Of a DNA stretch of 64,000 nucleotides, positions 22,003 to 33,487 are shown in pieces. Made by a program: the position numbers and the translations under genes. Numbering within the stretch: the stretch's first letter is position 1; every line of letters begins with the position of its first letter. Location of the stretch: positions 95,137 to 159,136 of the forward strand of contig NW_025939612.1 of assembly GCF_000764305.2 (NCBI RefSeq), written 5' to 3'. The notes under the pieces were generated by a model, which was not told the origin of the DNA, ran no database searches, and saw only the letters and a program-made list of their open reading frames with translations. The stretch comes from Hyalella azteca. Its lineage: Eukaryota > Arthropoda > Malacostraca > Amphipoda > Hyalellidae.

Positions 22003-24043
22003 GGTATCGTGTATGGCAGGTGGAATCATGTATGACAGGTGGTATCATGTATCGTAGATGGTATCCCCAGGTGTCACACATTCAATAATTTGGCCGGAGA
22101 AGGAGACCTAAACTCACAAAAATGTAATTGAAATAAATTCATACCAGAAGACCATTAGAATTTCAGAATTATTTCACGTATTTCCGGACTGCATGTCACA
22201 GGTACGTGAATTTCATAGTTTCACACAGCGAGAAAAACTCCACGGGTATTGCAACCAGGGTTTGATTTACCGGCACGTGAATGTTAACATAGAATTTAAC
22301 ATATTTTGTTAGACATAATGCAAATAAATGTAAGCCATTGATGATTATTTGCAATCCTCACTGATTACTATGATTATGATTATGACTAATTATTGATAAG
22401 TAGTATGATTATTAGTATGACCTCAACTGAATTACTGAGGCGTAAGATGAATGATTAATAAATGAGCAAATCCTAATTCTATTCCAATTTTCTTATTTTC
22501 GCGAGTACAGGTTAATTTATAAAGTTTGTCAAAATGTTAATTAATCAATAATTGCGGAATAACACTGAAAGTAATGTATTAGTGCCGCTCTTGGCATTAC
22601 AGATAAATACTTTGATAGGCGAATTCAAATATGCAAATGTAATTTTTTCACTGAGATTTTCTAGTGAAATATTCGAGCAAAATATTTCTATACTTTATAA
22701 TTCACATACGCTTTTACAATGCAAAGAAATATAATGTATCGAATATAACATTGTAGTTGGTTCGAGTGACAACTTTTAGCAAGTTTCAAGTTACTGATGA
22801 TTACCACATTTTTACATCAAGCAAATGTTAGTGAGGCAAATCTTAGTTCATCTCAACTCAGAATGATTTTCGAAATCATGTTAGGTAAGCAACGCATCAA
22901 TAAAATTATAAATAAAGTTACCCATGGCTTTCACCATTAGTTGTTTTTACTCGTCAAGTCGATCAGAAATGCTTCACAAGGAAATTCTCCATGAAAATGT
23001 TCCTATTCATGCGCCTAAGCTCAAATCGTACAACTTCTTCGTTGATGCGTGCGGCGATATAGACATGGGAAATAAATTCGTAAATTCTCATTAAATATAT
23101 ACATCATTTCGGCTAAACACTAAACAGAGTTATTTCAAACTTGTGTGAACACACAGCCACTCACTTTGGAGTTTAGGAATATCATAAACTTGCGTGGTTG
23201 TTAGATACTTAAAAAGTTAAAAATGAAAAAAGTATGAAGTTTAAGAGTAGGAAATATAAAAATTTTCATACGAAAGTATTCAAGTCTTGATGGGGTTTAG
23301 TTTGCAGCATTCAAATAGGAAACCCTTTCACTACCGGCCTTGTTACAGCGTCAGGTAAGTTTTACGGACCAAGGATCATTAAACCTTATCCATTAATAAT
23401 TTAAAATGAATCCTCGTCTCTTTTACTTAATTACCTTCGTGAGTATTCTGTTCGAAAAGTAAAATAAATTCCCTAGTTCAGTTAATATACTAGATGAAAT
23501 ATCTACATAGGATTTACCACTTCATTATCAGTTTAAAACTATATTTCCGCTCATTTTCGCATAAGACATTGGCAGGTTTAATAAATGTAGTGTTCTTCGT
23601 ACACATTAGACGTGTTGAAGAGTTTCAAAGTTCAACATTATTTCAGTCAGAGTCGGCGCACTACTCTATTTTACATCGTATTAATTACAGGCCCATTCTT
23701 CATCATAGACAGCTATGAAATATACTGATTTTACATAAAACTTCGTATTCACATTATCATGAAAAGATTTTATTCTAACAAATCTTGTTCAAGAGATTTT
23801 TGAAAGATTATCGAGCAATCGTTTAGCTTTATCAATATTTTTCAATCCAGATTCCTAATATTTTTTATTGTTTTGAACAATCAACTTAGAACAAAAATAA
23901 TCGGTGCGAACGACCGAACTAAGTTGATTTTTAAATCTTATCTATCTTCAATATTTGTATTTTGAATAATTACTCAATCATCGATATTCAATTATGAGCT
24001 GAATTATCTTGTTGAAAGACTCAAGCTCAATAACTACTCTTTA
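22003..24043 (+). repeat. Segmental duplication, copy 2 (partner 9690-11745)
   Basis: A direct copy led in by a short 20-bp minisatellite array (about four units, 21926-22001). It contains the second copy of the small ORF (22924-23094) and, at its right end, the last codons of the METTL24-like exon read on the minus strand (ELESFNKIIQLIIEYR). It stops at AACTACTCTTT, after which the sequence differs. Confidence 0.9.
22924..23094 (+). CDS. Small conserved ORF, second copy
   Basis: 56 codons, ATG to TAA, matching 10625-10795 codon for codon apart from a few changes near the start (MAFTIS for MASTIS). The function is unknown. Both copies also sit in the same position of a young duplication, so this may be chance openness. 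Confidence 0.22.
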   Translation: MAFTISCFYSSSRSEMLHKEILHENVPIHAPKLKSYNFFVDACGDIDMGNKFVNSH

Positions 24044-24217
24044 AGAAGCCGTTGCTTCAATTTTCTCAGAATGAAATTTTTTCCTTCTTATTACGTAGCT
24101 TTACGCGCTAGATTGTTTACATATTTTGAATTGTAAACAAAACACAGATTCACAAAAAAATAACTTCAAATTGACAAGCACGGTACAAAAAATTCAGTTG
24201 CTATCCATCAAAGAAAA

Positions 24218-25640
24218 TTAATCCTCATCGTCGGTACTTTCGCCGATGCGACTTTCCTCGTCGATCAGTATCCTATTTCTCTTCGTCGCAATTATCTTCC
24301 ATTTCGTCTTTGCCTACATCAGCAACGTTGTTTCCGCCTTCATCATCAACTTCGTCTCTGCTCATCATCAACTTTGTCTCTGCCTGCATCATTAACTTCG
24401 TCTCTGCCTTCATCATAAACTTCGTCGCTGCCTTCATCATTAATTTCGTCTCTGCCTGTATCAGCAACTCCGTTTCCGCTTTTATCAGCAACTTTGTCTC
24501 TGCCTTCATCATCAACTTCGTCTTTGTCTTCATCATCAACTTCATCTGCGCCTTAATTATCACCATCTTCATAAAAATCCTATTGATTAGTTGGTAAATG
24601 ATTTAGATTAGCTTCCTTGCCCCTTAACCAAACGGCCTCTTTTCTGATCATCCGACCCAACAGGAAGCCAGAGTGTTGCTCACTTCTGACACTGTCATCA
24701 GAAACTTCCAAATATGCACCCGGTCCATAACATGGTATGTAGTAGACCTCTTGAGACTCATCGCACGACTCCTCACTCTGGAATTCCTTTGATTGATCTT
24801 CCGTTGATTGAGAATCTGAAATGTAGTCCGAATTCCGTGAGACGACCAGACCGCTTTGTGAAGAGCTGTCAGGGTCAGCATCAGGTTGTGTATGCAGTGC
24901 GAGGGCGGTCGACTATTTACTTTCAAAACAACATTCATCAAATGTGCTGGGGGTTTCACTGAATTTATTTTAATTATTAGCATTATCCGCACTCACGCTG
25001 CTTTGTTTTCCAGGGTCTGTAATATCCTTCTTTATGTTCGTCCTTTCGTTTGACTTGAAATCAGTTGCAGACCTCTTCATCGTGTCATCTGTGATGGTTT
25101 ATTGCCCGCTGCGTTTGTCGTCTCGTTTTCGGTGCTTCCTGCAACCATCCGCTTCCGTTGAGAATCCAAAATCGCAAATCTTGCACCAATTCTCTTTGTT
25201 GGTCATCGCACAATTTTTTCGGAGGTTCCACTCACTTTTCGTGGATTTTTATGAGCCAAAATTTTGTTGACTTGCTCTAGCGTTGTCCCTAATGTGACAG
25301 AGAATATTACTGATTTTAAGTCGCTCATTAAGCAGCCCTACCTCGACCTCAAGTTGACCCAGCCGCCGTCTCATTCCGAAAATCTGCTCGTCGTAAAGTT
25401 GGTACAAATCAGAAATAGCCTGCTCGATGACATCGATTTTGCTTAATTTTCCATCCATGAGTTTCTCGGACTCGTTCTGCAAGAACCGAAAATGTTTCCA
25501 TGATTTTCTTGTATTTTCCCGCTGACTATCTTCTATGACTTGGTACTGCTTTTCAATTTCCGACGATCGCACTGCACACTGACACCGGCAAATTTTTCGG
25601 CTACTTTAATGTCCATTCTGTTCGTTGTTCTCATCAAAAT
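24218..25640 (-). pseudogene. Decayed gene: coiled coil, Cys-rich motif, acidic repeats
   Basis: Read on the minus strand from 25640: a Cys-rich start (KICRCQC), a long heptad-like segment (EIEKQYQVIEDSQREN, then SDLYQLYDEQIFGMRRRLGQ, then EVEVGLLNERLKIS) that stays open to a TAA at 25249, a Cys-rich piece (NWCKICDFGFSTEADGCRKH), a Ser/Glu-rich part (SQSTEDQSKEFQSEESCDES), a 24-bp minisatellite encoding acidic EVDDEGRD-type units, and a C-terminus ending DEESRIGESTDDED-stop. Several stops and frame changes interrupt the series, so the locus is dead or needs splicing I cannot see. The family is not recognised; a DNA-binding or element-encoded protein is possible. A second dead copy of the coiled-coil part is at 1-258. 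Confidence 0.5.
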
Positions 25641-25769
25641 TGTCGAAGGATTCGTCAAAATTAACTAAAGCGAATTCGTTCTCAAATTCATCTTCGCATT
25701 AATGCTGAATTTCTGATGCTTTGATTTCTGAATCAAGTTCCATACGCACAGGGGTGGCACTTATCTCAT

Positions 25770-25970
25770 GAATATCTGTGATAAGTGCCAATGATTATGG
25801 ATATATATACTATATAGACTTCGAATATTAGTGTAGTTAGGCAGAAGTTCTTCATTTATGCAGGTTTGGTTGAAGACCAAACGCTCTGGTCTTCAACCAA
25901 ACCTGCATATATAGACTTCATATACTATATAGACTTCATATCCTATATAGACTTCATCACCTCTCCAACA
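25770..25970 (+). repeat. Copy-specific insertion with hairpin and 17-bp repeats
   Basis: It is absent from the matching site at about 420-440. It contains a perfect inverted repeat at 25858-25879 and 25887-25908 (arms of 22 bp starting ATGCAGGTTTGGTTGAAG, loop AACGCTC), followed by about three tandem copies of a unit with TATATAGACTTCATA. It may be a small foldback insertion that expanded locally. Confidence 0.7.
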
Positions 25971-26553
25971 TTTTGCTTCATCGCCCACATCCAAATGATC
26001 CTGTACTGCCTCAGCAGCGCCGGAACTCTCCACGCTCATCTTGTCGCTTACTCCGAAGTCAAAATTGTTTATGTTTTTCGCTGGGCTTTCTTCTATGCTT
26101 TCTTAAGTCGACATTATTGACGTGGCGAAAATCAACGTAAATTCTTGTCGAGGTGCGAGACACTTCAGGTGTTTCGTCGTATTCTTGATACTCATTGATA
26201 TATCAAAATATTTATCCGATTATTTTTGCCCGTATCAAGTTTTGAGATTACATATAATTTTAGAATTGCCGAGAAAAATGAGATGATAATACAACCCTAT
26301 CAGGCTCGTACTTGTTGCAGGCCTCAGTTTTTACAGTCCCACATCCTAACACGAAAAGTCGCGAAGAAAGTTTCCATGAAGTTTCAATTGTATCCACTCA
26401 AATTAGCAGCGCTATCATATTGCCAGTAATACAAATATAATGACAGGCGGCAATGCTCTATGTGGGTCTCAGTCGACAGTAGTAGTGCTACGACATTCAT
26501 AGATTAAAAAGTTCGGGCAGTCGTAAAAGGGCGACCCAGTTGTTACAGTTCTG

Positions 26554-26696
26554 GGGCCTTACTTTCAAAACTCGCTAAGTGAACGTAAGTACTTACGCTC
26601 TATTTTCTTGTCTATGATTGTGGACTTTGCTTGAAAGGACGTCGATGATTGGCTGATGAACTTGCGATCTCTTAACTTTTTTCGAAAGTATAGGCC
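26554..26696 (+). mobile_element. MITE candidate with empty site at 1017-1019
   Basis: Terminal inverted repeats are GGGGCCTTACTTTC on the left and, read inward from the right end, GGGCCTATACTTTCGAAAA. The duplicated copy at 1017-1020 lacks the ~143-bp insert and reads straight through (TTCAGAGTACC). CTG flanks the insert on both sides, fitting a 3-bp target duplication. No coding capacity is present. The superfamily is not clear from this alone. Confidence 0.7.
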
Positions 26697-26699
26697 CTG

Positions 26700-26925
26700 A
26701 GTACCAAGATTGGAGCAGAGAGGCGCGGGTTCGATCCCAGCTCTGTGCGCCAGTTTCTGGTCAGAATCGGCGAGGAGGCCGGGCGGTTAAGCACAGCAGA
26801 ATTGTAGCAGCGAGTTGCGAGTTCGAGACCGCAACATGCTGTGAATATTCCGTCATGTTAAGAATCGGCGACAGGCCTACGGCCTAATAAACGCTGACGC
26901 TATTATTTATTTTATTATAATATGA
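26700..26925 (+). mobile_element. tRNA-derived SINE, copy 2
   Basis: The structure is as in the copy at 1030-1245, including both B-box-like motifs. Its tail is better preserved: AAGAATCGGCGACAGGCC, then TACGGCCTAATAAACGC and an ATT-rich end. The AGGCC/GGCCT stem with a 3-nt loop is intact here (it is degraded in copy 1) and matches the LINE tail at 32683-32695. Confidence 0.6.
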
Positions 26926-28084
26926 TCGCGAGTTTAGCACTGAAAATTTATCAATAATCAGACTATCACTAAACGCTGCCTGAAACGAACTCATCTAAAA
27001 ATTTAATCATTTAATTCAAGCCTCTTACATTGGAAATGAACTGTAAAATAAGGAAATTTGGCATCCACAACCTCTCATGAGTGGAGCGAGCTTCATGTAG
27101 ATAAAAATGTGATAAATCTCGTTAGTTATAAGCAATTCGGAGTTTGCAAGATTTTCAATTTTGGTTACAAAGAAATAGTAATAATTCACTGTATTATCCT
27201 CAGTAGCTGGTGTAGTTACCCATACATTATAGATAACCATTCATCATTCAAAGTTGGACGCTTCTTGCGGTACCTGTGAGAACATGTATTAAGTATCGGA
27301 CGCATGCAAGAGCTGTTTGCTGTTTAACTAATTTCTTTAGGTACTACGGTTTTATTTTTTTCGTACCTGCTGCGATTATCATCTTGTTGTAGCTATTATT
27401 TTCCTCTCATTGTTGCTGTACTCGTTTATTCTTGCTTGTATTGGATAACTATATTCCATCATTTATTTTGATCGATGCAAGCAAGTATAACATTTGTTGC
27501 CTGTTACACTTGCTTCACGATTGTGACTCAACCCAAGCCCAATCACATGGAAATAAAGTTTTATTCGTCATCCGCTGCTACTTAATTCTCTTCATTTCTT
27601 TTCCTGTGCATCAAACACAACATGCAAAGGTTGTCGCATTGTTTGCATCTGAAAATAACAGCGATGCCAAGCAATGATTCGTGTCGGTGGTCTTGCAATG
27701 GTTTTCGTTGGTACCCGTCCATTCTAGTCAGTCCCGCATTTGAACCCACAGAGTCAAGGTGCGTGTTAACTTGGTAATGTGTTTGTTCGCTTGTTTTTCA
27801 ATTAGTGATTATATCAATGTGACAATGTGATATTTTGTTGTTTTCTGCATAGTTACATTAGATTATTCATGAGAAATGTTTATTCATACTTTGTCTTTTG
27901 TTCGTTTATTTGTTACCTTAGGTTATTTATTTTTTGCTATTTTCCTACTTAGGAGAGTTACGGAATTCAAATTGAAGAGAGTGGATTTGCGAAGAGTCTT
28001 TCATTACCAGCCTTTGTTGGGGTCCACGTTAAAGGACTATAATTACGGCTGGCCAAACCTGGGAGACCCCAGCACACGCGCACA

Positions 28085-29250
28085 ACCTCAATATCGGCTC
28101 CTGCGCACCTCGGCTGCGTTGTGCAAAGTTCGAAAAGAAATTCAAATTTGTATCCCTGAGGTGAAATAATTTCAACATGAGCAGCGTATACAGAACACGA
28201 AGCGACTTGTTTTAAACGCTGCCAACGACCAATTCCTTCCACGCCAAGACTCCTGACATTCTCTGCGACAGCCAGGGAGGGGGCATGATTTTTTCTGCTA
28301 ATTAATTATGACGAGAATTAAGAAAAATTTCTTCAACATCTAGTATAATGAATTCACCCGGGTTCTTGGTAAAGATGACTGAATGCATTACATATATACA
28401 GAACAATACATGATGTATTCATACTACGTGGTGTACGAATTTAATGGTTATAGATTATTACGTACAGCAATTGTATAAACTCATCCCGAGATAATGCACT
28501 AAGCCCTCTAGGGACTCAAAATTTAATTAAGAATATTTTCCAATCAGATATTTACTGCAAGGAAATTTGGCGCTATGCCACCTAATAACATCAACCAACA
28601 TGGTACAGATAATTCAGTAAGACCTAAATGTGACTTATTATTCAGAATTTCGAAAAAACTATTAAAAATTTCTCTTTGAATTTATACATGGAATTTTAGT
28701 AATTCTGATTTCATGTGATATATTTGATATGAAATCATCTTCATGCGAAATAAAATGAAATAATTTTACAGGGTGACTAAATTAAAAATTACTGCAGTAT
28801 GAGACTTTCCAAACGTCCAAGGGACATGTACCAAATCTCCTAAATTTCATGTTCATTATAATTAGGGCAACCGCAACATTAACAACAAATATAGCATTAT
28901 AATACTGTTAGATATGAACTAGTTACATATTCATAATTTTAGCATCGACCTAGAACATTGTAACATCAAGTAACTCCAGTTGCCATACTCATTTAAAAAT
29001 CTGTAATACAGTGCGTAATCTGGTCTCAAAACCTTGATGCAATAAATGAGGAGAACTCCTGCCGTGTTTACTGCTCCAGTATGAAACATAATTGTAAGAC
29101 GCTAGCACAGTCTGGTCACTGACTTACATGCCTTAGCGGCTTAGTCGAACCATATAGTTCGGCTAAGGTTCGGCTACATTTCGTTAAATGAAGGGTATAA
29201 CGTTCGCTTGTTACGTCCTGTACATTTCGTTAAATGAAGGGTATAACGTC
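28085..29250 (-). repeat. Inverted segmental duplication, arm 2 (partner 17262-18430)
   Basis: Reverse complement of 17262-18430. On the minus strand the stretch from GIGRWQRLKQVAS to TTQPRCAGADI is open and runs on to LPGLASRNYSPLTWTPTKAG, further than in arm 1, where a TAA follows GADI. The plus-strand open frame at 27876-28169 overlaps it and has a hydrophobic N-terminus but no recognisable domain. Confidence 0.85.
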
Positions 29251-29625
29251 CGCTAGTTACGTCCTGTACATTTCGTTAAATGAAGGGTATAACGCCCGCT
29301 TGTTACGTCCTGTACGTTTCGTTAAATGAAGATATAACGTCCGCTTGTTACGTCCTGTACGTTTCGTTAAATGAAGGCATATCGTCCGCTTGTTACGTCC
29401 TGTACGTTTCGTTAAATGAAGGCATAACGTCCGCTTGTTACGTCCTGTACGTTTNTAAGAGACAGGTCCTGTACATTTCGTTAAATGAAGGCATATCGTG
29501 CGCTTGTTACGTCCTGTACGTTTCGTTAAATGAAGGCATAACGTCTGCTTGTTACGTCCTGTACATTTCGTTAAATGAAGGGTATAGCGTCCGCTTGTTA
29601 CGTCCTGTACATTTCGTTTCATGAA
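29165..29625 (+). repeat. 46-bp minisatellite interrupted by N and adapter remnant
   Basis: About ten units of GTACATTTCGTTAAATGAAG plus GGTATAACGTCCGCTTGTTA plus CGTCCT, with ACGTTTCG and GGCATA variants. At 29455 there is an N followed by TAAGAGACAG (29456-29465), the last ten bases of the Nextera mosaic-end sequence. The array length is therefore not reliable. Two inverted units occur at 17275-17355. Confidence 0.92.
29455..29465 (+). other. Partial sequencing-adapter remnant plus N
   Basis: N followed by TAAGAGACAG, identical to the 3' end of the adapter found whole at 38081-38118 and 60603-60640. This is an assembly artefact inside a tandem repeat. Confidence 0.9.
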
Positions 29626-30249
29626 AATATAATTATAATATATAATATAATTAATATTATATATCATATTCATGAATTTCATTACATGAGTAGTTCTCTT
29701 GTTAAAGGTTCATTATTAAAAAATATAAACAATTTGAATCTATAAATTTCTTAAAAACTACATTTTTTTCGACTCGCATCAACGATTTTCCCCAAAATAT
29801 ATCAGTAATTTTATGATACAATAAGAAATTCAGTAATCCAAATGTAGGGCATGAAAAATAATTGAACTTTCTAGGCATGAGCATTATTCAGCATTATTCA
29901 TTCCTGACTCAGCCTGCCAAGAAATTTCTACGTAGCGACGGTGAGTTCTAATAAGTTAAAAATTTACACAAAATTAGTGTAAAAGTTATTTCTTTTAATT
30001 GCAGCTTCGTTGAAATTTAATCGTGTTGTTCACTAATTAACGTATAATAATTAAAGCGTTGTCATCTGACAGTCGTGGAGAGTGAACAATTACACGCGGT
30101 CACGGCACCGCGTGGCTACTCACATAGCTGAAAAATATGTACTTAAATGTAGTATTCTTGTTTGGTGAAAAATGATGCCAGTTTTATTTAAAAATTTTTT
30201 AAAAATCAAGGTTTAAAAAAAATCAAGGTTTTGAGCCCATTACCAGGCA

Positions 30250-32150
30250 GGTAAAACTGACGGTAATTCTAGTGTGGCCGCAGCTTATGGCTGCCGTTCT
30301 TGATGGAAGTCCTTACCATCCATGTTGCCATTATTTATGTTGGACTGTCCCCTTCATGTTCCACTATATCCTCTCTATTGTTCTGTACACTCAATGTTAC
30401 CCTCTCTCCTGTATGTTGGACTGTTTTCTCCATGTTGCACGATCATCAATATGTTGGATTGCCCCGCTATGTTTCGCCAACTCCTATACGTCGGTATGCA
30501 CCTCCATGTTGAACTTTTTCCTTCATATCACACCATGTTCTTTATGCTGGACAATCCGTTACACGATTTCATCTAAGTTAGGCTGTTCTCTTCATGTTGC
30601 TGTATCTCCTCTATGTTAGACTGTCTTATACCTGTTGCACCATATCCCTTGTATGGGCCTTTGTATTTAATTATCTCCTTGATATGGGACTGTCCCACGA
30701 TATTGCTCTGTGCTCCTACTTCCGATGCAAGGCAATCACATAATCGCTCTCTTTCCCATAATTACAGAATATGAAATCACTGGAATATTTATGTAAACTT
30801 TATCAAAGATATATTGATACAAATCACTTACTACCACACGAATTGCTGTATGCAAACATGAACTATAACGAAACAAAACAGCTGATTCTGCGCGATGCCT
30901 TAGAAGCGAGCTCAAATGGCAACGGCTGGCAGCTTCTTCGTGCATTGTTGATTGCTTCTCCTGTTGAATCACAAACTTTGCTTTGTAAGAGAGCAGTAGT
31001 GCAGGTCGCCTTCCATGCTCTCGACAAGTTTAAATCGTGTGTCCTAATAAGAAGTTTTCTTCCAGAGCAAACTCTTATATATTTGTAACTAATTGTGGTG
31101 CTTTTCTCGCTCGGTCGTCGGAACGAGAGAACGCCGTCGAGCAGAACGAAATGGTTGACCTAACACCCAGATTACCAATCGCTTTGAAGGATTTTTTTTC
31201 AGTTCCTCCCCCTCGAACGTTTTCTTTTTAATTCTTAGCAAATTAGAATCGCCGACTGATACCCTTGGATATAATAGGCTGAGTGACTGCAATTTATCAA
31301 TCGCATAAGTTTATTTTTCGCTCGTTGAAAAGTATATGCTACTCATAGGCCATAGTATCTAATATATAGCGTGAAGTGTTCAAATAGTGAAGATTACAAG
31401 TTCAATGTCAATAACAACTTCACACCTCAGCCATACTTCGCACTCTCTTGTCGATTTAACCGTCATAAATTAGTTTATTTCGCTGAACTTTTGTCATTAT
31501 CAGTTGAGTGGGATGTATTGCATGCTATTCACCCGTGTAGAATATTGTTAAATTATTGATTAGTAAATAATTGAGGACATCAATTGAGAATGATGATAAT
31601 TGAATGTTAGGATATTTGAAATAAGTTGTGGTTGTTAGTTTCTTTATAGGGCATTACAATTATATTGTGAAAATCGTTTATTCTCTTGCTTTAGGTGAGA
31701 ATTATTCTAAACTCACACGTAAAATGTGCGCATCATTCAAGAATACATGAAATCTTGTGAATTTTCAGGATAAAGTCTATAATCAATGAAAAATATATGG
31801 AGGTTGTCCGTTCATTCTAGTCGAAAACAAAATTAAAAGACAACTTGTATTTCGTTCTGCTTGGATATTGCTTCATTGAATGTGTGGCAATTTGTTTCTG
31901 AATTTAAAAAGCTGCAAACATTTCTGATTATTGTAACATTTTCAACTTGGTTGAACATTTTTTGTTTAGAAATTGGCGAAAGTTGGGTTCAAAAAATCGT
32001 TTGAGACATATGAATATAAATCGAAAATTCTGAGATATATCTGTACGAACATCAATCAGAAGAATAACTTGAAATTACAGAAACAAAACATGAAGGAAAT
32101 ACTTAAACAGCGCAGTGACACCGCGCGCTAGCCAAAATACTAAGCCGAAA
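30250..32150 (+). repeat. Segmental duplication, copy 2 (partner 18890-20598)
   Basis: A direct copy. Its left part, about 30310-30690, is a degenerate tandem array built on a TGTTGGACTGTCCCCTCCAT-like unit, longer than in copy 1. The right end at about 32147 (TAGCCAAAATACTAAGCC) is the point where copy 1 joins HSP70-like fragment B. Confidence 0.9.
30771..31088 (+). CDS. Unknown ORF in duplication copy 2
   Basis: 105 codons from ATG (MKSLEYLCKLYQRYIDTNH) through NETKQLILRDALEASSNGNG and LLRALLIASPVESQT to EQTLIYL. Copy 1 at 19320-19541 keeps the second two thirds open but has a nonsense codon before it. I see no domain, signal peptide or splice signals. It may be a remnant of an exon; I cannot tell coding from chance. 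Confidence 0.3.
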   Translation: MKSLEYLCKLYQRYIDTNHLLPHELLYANMNYNETKQLILRDALEASSNGNGWQLLRALLIASPVESQTLLCKRAVVQVAFHALDKFKSCVLIRSFLPEQTLIYL

Positions 32151-32339
32151 ACAGGTAATATTCCAGCGTGATGGTTTACAAATGAATAATGCCAAAATAG
32201 CGTAAGAATCTTCCTGTCCATTTCGTCACGCACCATTCCTCTACGAGACACTGACTACGACAGAACAATTGACTTTCACAATCAAAATTCAATCGTGCAA
32301 ATTTATTCAATCAGAATTAAATTTTAAACTCATAATTTA

Positions 32340-32740
32340 CTTGTGATCAACATAAGAACCAACACCAGGGGCCACAGCTATAAACTAAAAAAACTGCGTT
32401 GGAACACATCCATATGCGGCAACATTTCTTCTCGCTTCGAGTCACCGACATGTGGAACAGCCTACCTGATAGCATCGTTGACGCTCCGAGTATGAACATC
32501 TTCAAAAACAGACTAGACGAAGCTATGCAGGAGCATATGTTCAGTCTTAAAATGCCTAGCAAATTACGGACCAGGCAATAAGTCCAGCAGCTATCTCAAT
32601 CAATCGTCAGCTATGGAAAGATCGGGTTCCAAAGGCCGGATCCCTTGTGAATCAAGTCACGAAAAGTTCAAGAATCGGCAACAGGCCATGGGCCTATTTC
32701 TTCAGCGCCGACACTTCTATTCTATTCTATATGATTTGCA
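32340..32740 (+). mobile_element. Non-LTR retrotransposon (LINE) 3' remnant
   Basis: The reading RGHSYKLKKLR, followed after a frameshift by HFFSLRVTDMWNSLPDSIVD and APSMNIFKNRLDEAM, is the C-terminal signature that follows the reverse-transcriptase domain of CR1/L2/Jockey-like LINEs. The ORF ends at 32579-32581. The 3' UTR carries the hairpin AGGCC-ATG-GGCCT at 32683-32695 and ends in a short TTCTATTCTATTCTAT tail. Only the 3' end is present (5' truncation), and the frame is broken near 32400. The tail is shared with the SINE at 1030-1245 and 26700-26925. Confidence 0.85.
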
Positions 32741-33487
32741 AACATCCAATATCATAAATATTTATTCAGACGCCATTACTACGAGCGCCCTGCAGGTCGT
32801 GGGGCGGAGGACCTGCAGTTCAGGTTAGTATCGAATTAAACAGCTTCAAATGAAGGCAAGTTATTGTGAAGTTAAGTTAGTTAGCGCTTCAAATTATGGC
32901 TCACATGCCATCACCATAAATAAAACAAATCTCATGAGTCTGTAAAGAAACATTGGGGTAAACCGAAGGTAGCCGTAAAAAATCATTTTGAACCGTACAA
33001 TCAATCTTATAAATCTCGAGACGCAAGGCCACAACATTCACGATATAAATATCTGGTGATGAAAACACTCGTGGATAGATGCTAATCAAAGTCAATAAAT
33101 GTTAAAAAAATCAATAGAAATAATATAAAATAAGACGCCTCACGAAATTCGAAACTTAGAAAAAAAATGAAGATAAATTAAGAATTTCTTCAAATTCTAT
33201 AACTGAAGCCATTATACAAACAATGAAACGAACGGAGTCCCATTAATACAAATCCAGTGACTCCTCTTTGCAGTTTTATTTCTAGCAGGTGGAATTTATT
33301 CATTTTTTAAACTCTAGGACTAAACAAGTATTTTACAAACTACAAGGAAAAAACTTCCTGATGATAAAACATTTCTGTACGCCCTGATATTCCTGAATTG
33401 CACGCGCTGACATTCGTGCCGCGCGGTTCGCTTTCGCCTCAACGGTAATGGCGCTGTGTTCCCAAACATTCATCTCTAATTTAGATG
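32741..33487. other. Non-coding between LINE remnant and HSP70-like C
   Basis: AT-rich, with no convincing gene. A donor-like TTCAG/GTTAGTA follows a GC-rich stretch at 32775-32823 (reading DAITTSALQVVGRRT on the plus strand), which could be a stray exon, but there is no supporting partner. This region would contain the 3' UTR of locus C. Confidence 0.4.

Larger units (their letters stand above)
25351..27705 (+). repeat. Segmental duplication, copy 2 (partner 1-2007)
   Basis: A direct copy of the left edge of the window. It differs by an insertion of about 200 bp at 25770-25970 with a 22-bp perfect hairpin, by a MITE at 26554-26696 and by point changes. Because copy 1 is cut by the window edge, the duplication is longer than shown. 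Confidence 0.9.

Noticed and set aside
24273..24597. Met/Lys-rich and Ile/Phe-rich frames on the two strands
   Set aside because: By-products of a 24-bp minisatellite; the acidic frame (EVDDEGRD) fits the neighbouring gene remnant better.
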